A DNA stretch of 9,646 bases from Lysobacterales bacterium (GTDB taxonomy: Bacteria; Pseudomonadota; Gammaproteobacteria; Xanthomonadales; Marinicellaceae): contig WGBZ01000304.1 of assembly GCA_015494035.1 (NCBI GenBank), positions 1 through 9,646 on the forward strand, in the 5' to 3' direction. The position numbers and the translations under genes were made by a program. This document shows, in pieces, positions 6,381 through 9,646 of the stretch (its first letter is position 1; each line of letters begins with the position of its first letter). The notes under the pieces are model-generated. The model was not told the DNA's origin. It worked only from the letters and a program-made list of their open reading frames with translations, and made no database searches.

Positions 6381-7316
6381 ATGATCACCAGACTCATCAC
6401 CACAACAATACTTGCCTGGGCCATGTGGCTGGCCGCGCCACCGGCTCAGGCCCAGTCCGGACCACAAATACCCTGCGTGGGGTGCGAAAGCCGGCAGCAG
6501 CGCATCACCCCCACCGAAGGCATGTGGTACAACCCCGAGCAGTCCGGCACCGGTTTTATGATTGACGTGCGCAACCAGCACATCGGGGGCACCTGGTATG
6601 GCTATGACGAACAGGGGCAACCCACCTGGCTGATTTTTTCCGGGCCGCTGGTAGAAGGCGATACGCCTGAGGTCATGTGGACCGTGGATGCCGACCTGGT
6701 GCGCTACGAAGGCGGCAACTGCGCCAACTGCCCCTACCGCCCGCCTTCGGCCAATGAGGCTGTGGGCAGCATTCACCTGGAGTTTTACCAGATGAACCAT
6801 GCCTCGGTGCGCATCAACGGAGGCGAAAAACAGTTTGTGGTGCCCGTGGCCTTCGGGGGCATTCCGCGCATCCGGATTGGCGACAGCCCCTACACGGTGC
6901 CGGACGTGCATGGCCAGTGGCTGTTTGTGTTCAAACGTGCCGACGACGCCCTGGACCTGGGGCTGGAAAACGGCGTCTGGAACTACGGCAGTATTGTGGT
7001 GGATCTCGGCCATTTTCGCGAAACCAATATCATGCCCGATCGTCCATATACAGCTCCTGTTATTTTTATGTACCACCCGGCAGATATCTTGATTCTGGAC
7101 AACCTAGACTGCTATAGAGCAACAGAAAGCACCCCGCCATATTGTGAATTGGGCTGGCCCGCTTTTGATCAGACACCGGAACACCCTGGCGACACTTACC
7201 GGATCACCCTGGGCAATATGGGCGAAGACCGGATTTTTGGCGAATCCCCGGAAGGGCACTATTTTATCGCCTACAAACTCCGCAACATCACCAGCCTGGA
7301 AAACCCGCAGGAATAA
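6381..7316 (+). CDS. Exported protein of unknown function with tryptophan/glycine-rich beta motif
   Basis: A 311-residue protein starting at ATG 6381 after a GGAGAAG ribosome binding site. Residues 1-24 form a typical signal peptide (M-I-T-R start, hydrophobic core, cleavage after A-Q-A), so it should be exported. Residues 47-85 contain G-M-W-Y-N-P-E-Q-S-G-T-G-F and, after a short gap, G-T-W-Y-G-Y-D-E-Q-G-Q-P-T-W. I recall this W-Y-N-P-x-x-S-G-x-G ... W-Y-x-Y-x-x-x-G-x-P-x-W pattern from many secreted proteobacterial proteins with no known function, sometimes attached to proteases. Two C-x-x-C pairs (Cys32/Cys35 and Cys114/Cys117) may form disulfides or bind metal. No enzyme motif is visible. 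It lies 47 nt behind the metalloprotease and probably shares its transcript, so a role with the protease is possible. An upstream open frame back to 6096 is rejected as overlap with the protease. Confidence 0.85.
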   Translation: MITRLITTTILAWAMWLAAPPAQAQSGPQIPCVGCESRQQRITPTEGMWYNPEQSGTGFMIDVRNQHIGGTWYGYDEQGQPTWLIFSGPLVEGDTPEVMWTVDADLVRYEGGNCANCPYRPPSANEAVGSIHLEFYQMNHASVRINGGEKQFVVPVAFGGIPRIRIGDSPYTVPDVHGQWLFVFKRADDALDLGLENGVWNYGSIVVDLGHFRETNIMPDRPYTAPVIFMYHPADILILDNLDCYRATESTPPYCELGWPAFDQTPEHPGDTYRITLGNMGEDRIFGESPEGHYFIAYKLRNITSLENPQE

Positions 7317-7329
7317 GTCATGAGTATTA

Positions 7330-7353
7330 GCCCGGCATCAAATGATGTCGGGC
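7330..7353. terminator. Hairpin between the convergent exported-protein and transporter genes
   Basis: GCCCGGCATCA (7330-7340) pairs with TGATGTCGGGC (7343-7353), 11 pairs including one G-T, starting 14 nt after the stop of the 6381-7316 gene. No T run follows at once, but a second hairpin does (7355-7392). The two probably act together to end transcription from the left. Confidence 0.6.
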
Positions 7354-7354
7354 C

Positions 7355-7400
7355 AACGCCCCGGCAGCGGCTTCAGGCCCTGCCGGGGCGTTTCCTTTCC
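7355..7400. terminator. Bidirectional terminator containing the EamA gene stop codon
   Basis: AACGCCCCGGCAG (7355-7367) pairs perfectly over 13 bp with CTGCCGGGGCGTT (7380-7392). On the + strand the stem is followed by a pyrimidine-rich, T-containing stretch. The stop codon of the transporter gene (7373-7375 on the - strand) lies in the loop, and its last codons form one arm. The right half is shared with the left 51-bp repeat, but only 8 of the 13 stem pairs survive there. Confidence 0.7.
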
Positions 7401-7410
7401 TGCACCATCA
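7360..7410. repeat. 51-bp direct repeat, right copy
   Basis: Identical to 4405-4455. It covers the last 13 codons of the EamA transporter gene (including the stop) and most of the terminator hairpin. The transporter gene continues intact to the right. Together the two copies bracket the metalloprotease module. Confidence 0.93.
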
Positions 7411-8266
7411 GATAAGCGCTGGCGCCGACAATCAGGGCCGCCCCCAGCCACAGCTTGCCCGGCGGCACCTGGTGAAAAACCAGCCAGCCAGCAGCCACGT
7501 TCCACAACAGTTTGACCAGATCAAAAGGCTGCACAAACGACGCCTCGGCGTTTTCATAGGCCTTGGCAATGGACCACTGCGCCAACGCCACCAGCACCCC
7601 GGCGGCAATCAACACCAGCCACATGGCGGTGGTGGGGGTTTCGAAATTGGGCAGGGCCAGAAAGAAGTTGAATGGCGCAATCAGCAACAACAAATACAGC
7701 ACAATGGCAGCGGGGCTTTCGGTGTGGGACATATATTTAACCAGCACCGAATACCCCGCCCAGAAGAAAGCCGCCGCCAATGGCAACAGGCTGGTGAGCT
7801 GAAAGTCGTCAGACCACGGTTGCAGAATAATCATTGCGCCAGCAAAGCCCACCAGGGTGGCCAGCCAACGGCTTGGGCCTACTTTTTCCTTCAGGAACAG
7901 CGCCGAACCGGCGGTGGCCATCAAGGGCGAGGTCATCAACAGGGCAATGGCCTGCCAGATGGACACGGGCACGGCCATGGCCCACAACCAGAACTGGATG
8001 CCAATGACCGAAAACGCCACGCGCACCACATGCAGCCACAACCGGTCGGTGCGGAAAGCCGAGGCCAGCCCCGTGCTGATGATCCACGGCAACATGACCA
8101 CAAAGGAAATAAAATATTCCCAGAAGGCCACCACGGTGCTGTGCAGGCCCAGATAGGCACTGACATACTGGGACAGGCTGTTGACAACCGCAAAGGACGC
8201 ACCGGCCAGCAGCATCCAGGCTGCGCCAGTCAGGTTATGGTGGCGTTTTTCAGGCATGGGCGCCAT
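7373..8266 (-). CDS. EamA-family drug/metabolite transporter
   Basis: A 297-residue inner-membrane protein of the EamA (DMT superfamily) type, a ten-helix transporter built from two five-helix repeats. Long hydrophobic segments alternate with short charged loops over the whole length. The first repeat ends in the typical F-L-K-E-K-V-G ... G-F-A-G-A-M-I-I-L-Q-P stretch. The second ends in W-L-V-F-H-Q-V ... G-A-A-L-I-V-G-A-S, then a basic cytoplasmic tail K-R-P-G-R. The substrate cannot be read from sequence; family members export amino acids, metabolites or drugs. The start at 8266 is chosen because AGAGG lies 7 nt before the ATG; ATG 8257 is an alternative. It begins 34 nt after the stop of the - strand gene 8301-9347, so the two may be co-transcribed. 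Its 3' end is duplicated downstream of serA. Confidence 0.93.
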   Translation of the reverse strand: MAPMPEKRHHNLTGAAWMLLAGASFAVVNSLSQYVSAYLGLHSTVVAFWEYFISFVVMLPWIISTGLASAFRTDRLWLHVVRVAFSVIGIQFWLWAMAVPVSIWQAIALLMTSPLMATAGSALFLKEKVGPSRWLATLVGFAGAMIILQPWSDDFQLTSLLPLAAAFFWAGYSVLVKYMSHTESPAAIVLYLLLLIAPFNFFLALPNFETPTTAMWLVLIAAGVLVALAQWSIAKAYENAEASFVQPFDLVKLLWNVAAGWLVFHQVPPGKLWLGAALIVGASAYLMVQERKRPGRA

Positions 8267-8300
8267 TTTACGGCCTCTGCCTGGTCCCGAACAGGCATTT

Positions 8301-9347
8301 TTAGGGCCACACCAATCCGCTGGAGGCGACCTGGTCAAAGCCATGGGCAAAGATCAGGTCGTCGCTAATCACACCAAGAATAAAATCGTCCATGAACAGC
8401 AAGCGCGGGTCGCCCACTTTGCCGTCCACTTCCCGCCACTGGAAACGCCCGAACGGCAGGGTTGAAATCACGCCGAAAAACTGGAAACCGGCGCCGGTTT
8501 TACCCACAGGCACCACAGTGGACTCATCCAGCAGCACCTGCACGTTGGCCAGCCCCACAGCACTGAAATAGCCCCCGGTGGCAAACAGGGTGGCGTTGCC
8601 ACTGCCTGACACGCCCGTCACCCCATCGTGGTAAAAACACTGCGCTGGCGGTTGATCTACATCGCACTGAATGGCAGAGCCGCTGGCAGCACCGTGTTGG
8701 GGGTCGAAGATGCCATACTGACCCCGGTATGCCGCACCGGAACCGGTGCTGATTTCATTACTGGCAGGCGGTTGGGGGTGATTGCTTTGCCACACCACGC
8801 CCTGACTGTTGACTTGCCATTGCGTCAAGGGACTGCGAGAACCTGACCACACCACTTCGTTTTCAAACGATTCGCCGATAACAGCCAGTCCGGCAGCGGC
8901 CAGTTGCTCCCGATAGGCCTGTTCCTGCCAGCAGAAAGTCACCATCGGCCCGCTTTCGCAGGCAGACAGCACCACGGTGGCCTCGGCCACTACACCGGAC
9001 ACGTGCAGTTGATAGCGAAAACTGTCCTGACCGGGAAAGGCCGTATCCGGGCTGTAGGAAAAGGAACCATCAGGACACAGCTGCAGGCTGTTGTCGGCCT
9101 CGCACCAGAGGCTGCCAAAGGCCGGGGGCTGAACCAGAATCACCACCCCACCGGACTCGGTGGCCGGATTGCCGTCGTGGGTATCGTTAGCCATGACACC
9201 CGGTGGTTCCACGAGCAAAGGGCGTTGATATGGCAGGCCGAAAAGATCATCTGCGGCCACGGTCTGGCCTGAACACACCGGAACCACGGGAACCAGACCC
9301 ACAGCCAGGCACAGATAAGCGATACGTAAGGCGCTGTCTTGTTGCAT
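8301..9347 (-). CDS. Exported protein with N-terminal Ig-like (VCBS/cadherin-like) domain, function unknown
   Basis: A 348-residue protein from ATG 9347, chosen because a GAGGGGG ribosome binding site stands just before it; an in-frame ATG at 9359 would overlap that site. Residues 1 to about 28 resemble a signal peptide. Residues 30-118 look like a bacterial Ig-like repeat: A-A-D-D start, G-V-M-A-N-D-T, C-P-D-G-S-F-S-Y-S-P, and G-Q-D-S-F-R-Y-Q-L. The rest has a pattern I recall from exported proteins of unknown function: S-F-E-N-E-V-V-W-S-G-S-R-S-P, G-V-V-W-Q-S-N, I-S-T-G-S-G and F-M-D-D-F. It ends near D-D-L-I-F-A-H-G-F-D, a tail resembling that of the protein at 3-1697. Probably surface-exposed or secreted, with an adhesive or carbohydrate-related role possible but unproven. 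It is upstream of the EamA gene by 34 nt on the same strand. Confidence 0.85.
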   Translation of the reverse strand: MQQDSALRIAYLCLAVGLVPVVPVCSGQTVAADDLFGLPYQRPLLVEPPGVMANDTHDGNPATESGGVVILVQPPAFGSLWCEADNSLQLCPDGSFSYSPDTAFPGQDSFRYQLHVSGVVAEATVVLSACESGPMVTFCWQEQAYREQLAAAGLAVIGESFENEVVWSGSRSPLTQWQVNSQGVVWQSNHPQPPASNEISTGSGAAYRGQYGIFDPQHGAASGSAIQCDVDQPPAQCFYHDGVTGVSGSGNATLFATGGYFSAVGLANVQVLLDESTVVPVGKTGAGFQFFGVISTLPFGRFQWREVDGKVGDPRLLFMDDFILGVISDDLIFAHGFDQVASSGLVWP

Positions 9348-9378
9348 AATCCCCCTCATACCCAGCGATTGCCATGAA

Positions 9379-9401
9379 GCATTGAAAAATGCGTTCAATG
9401 C
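9379..9401. promoter_or_regulatory. Perfect inverted repeat between divergent genes, candidate operator
   Basis: GCATTGAA (9379-9386) and TTCAATGC (9394-9401) are perfect inverted repeats separated by 7 bp, in the 137-bp gap between the - strand exported-protein gene and ppiB. The site lies 32 bp upstream of the - strand start codon. It could bind a dimeric regulator or form a hairpin in the leader RNA of that gene. Confidence 0.4.
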
Positions 9402-9416
9402 CCCAAAACCTGGTAA

Positions 9417-9446
9417 ATAACACTTCTTTGCAGTCAACCGTATCAA
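9417..9446 (-). promoter_or_regulatory. Candidate promoter for the Ig-like exported protein
   Basis: Read on the - strand, TTGATA (9441-9446) and TGTTAT (9417-9422) match the -35 and -10 consensus at five and four of six positions, with an 18-bp spacer. Transcription would start near 9410, placing the inverted repeat 9379-9401 in the early leader. Weak evidence by eye. Confidence 0.25.
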
Positions 9447-9484
9447 TCAATCTTAACCCAAATATCATTTTGAGAGGATAACCC

Positions 9485-9646
9485 ATGATCAAAGCCACCT
9501 TGCACACCAACAAAGGGGACATTAACTTGAACCTGGAAGATGAAAAAGCCCCGCTGACCGTGGCCAATTTCGTCAACCTGGCCAAACGCGGGTTTTACGA
9601 TGGCATTTCATTCCATCGCGTCATTCCGGATTTCATGATTCAGGCC
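9485..9646 (+). CDS. ppiB: Peptidyl-prolyl cis-trans isomerase, cyclophilin B type (3' end missing)
   Basis: The first 54 residues of a cyclophilin, which catalyses cis-trans isomerisation of X-Pro peptide bonds during protein folding. The start at 9485 follows GAGAGG at 9471-9476. The sequence begins [13 protein letters not shown], as in short bacterial cyclophilins. It then shows T-V-A-N-F-V-N-L and the family signature [11 protein letters not shown] (43-53), with catalytic Arg45. No signal peptide is present, so it is the cytoplasmic PpiB type and not the periplasmic PpiA. The frame is cut by the window edge; the usual length is about 165 residues. It is divergent from the exported Ig-like protein gene. 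Confidence 0.95.
   Translation, partial: MIKATLHTNKGDINLNLEDEKAPLTVANFVNLAKRGFYDGISFHRVIPDFMIQA

Noticed and set aside
8279..8296. Short hairpin (GCCTG/CAGGC) between the Ig-like protein gene and the transporter gene
   Set aside because: Five base pairs without a T run is too weak to call a terminator or regulatory element.
7472..8368. Long + strand open frame opposite the transporter
   Set aside because: H/Q/G-rich translation typical of the reverse of a membrane-protein gene; no ribosome binding site or motif.

Overview
The window looks like a chromosomal segment from a moderately GC-rich Gram-negative bacterium, most likely a gammaproteobacterium. The clues are an Escherichia coli-type SerA with an ACT domain, a divergent D-2-hydroxyglutarate-dehydrogenase-like gene as in Pseudomonas, a PpiB-type cyclophilin, and several signal-peptide proteins of poorly characterised exported families. 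Two of these end in a short tail of the type D-x-I-(F/W)-x-x-(G/S)-(F/L)-(E/D). I associate that tail, from memory only, with Lysobacterales-like bacteria. The genus cannot be fixed from the sequence.

Layout, left to right. (1) The 3' part of a large, probably exported protein of unknown function on the + strand (3-1697). (2) A convergent FAD-linked oxidase on the - strand (1713-3119), best called D-2-hydroxyglutarate/D-lactate dehydrogenase. (3) serA on the + strand (3159-4397), divergent from the oxidase with only 39 bp between starts. (4) A 2.9-kb accessory segment with a secreted metzincin-type metalloprotease (intact frame 4735-6333) and a second exported protein (6381-7316), probably co-transcribed. 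(5) An EamA-family drug/metabolite transporter on the - strand (7373-8266), preceded on the same strand by an exported Ig-like-domain protein (8301-9347). (6) The first 54 codons of ppiB on the + strand (9485 to the edge), divergent from that gene.

How the parts work together. The oxidase and SerA probably form a metabolic pair. SerA-type enzymes can reduce 2-oxoglutarate to D-2-hydroxyglutarate, and the FAD enzyme reoxidises it, which pulls serine synthesis forward. The accessory segment is bounded by two identical 51-bp direct repeats (4405-4455 and 7360-7410). Each repeat carries the last 13 codons of the EamA transporter plus a terminator hairpin. Just inside the left copy lies a diverged, decayed remnant of about 30 more codons of an EamA 3' end. 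The serine locus and the transporter were therefore probably once convergent neighbours, and the metalloprotease module came in between with duplication of the transporter's 3' end.

The metalloprotease has a strong ribosome binding site and an ATG at 4661. An eight-C run (4679-4686) puts that start out of frame with the signal peptide and enzyme. This may be a phase-variable switch, a null mutation or a sequencing error.

No tRNA, rRNA, CRISPR array, transposase or integrase was seen.
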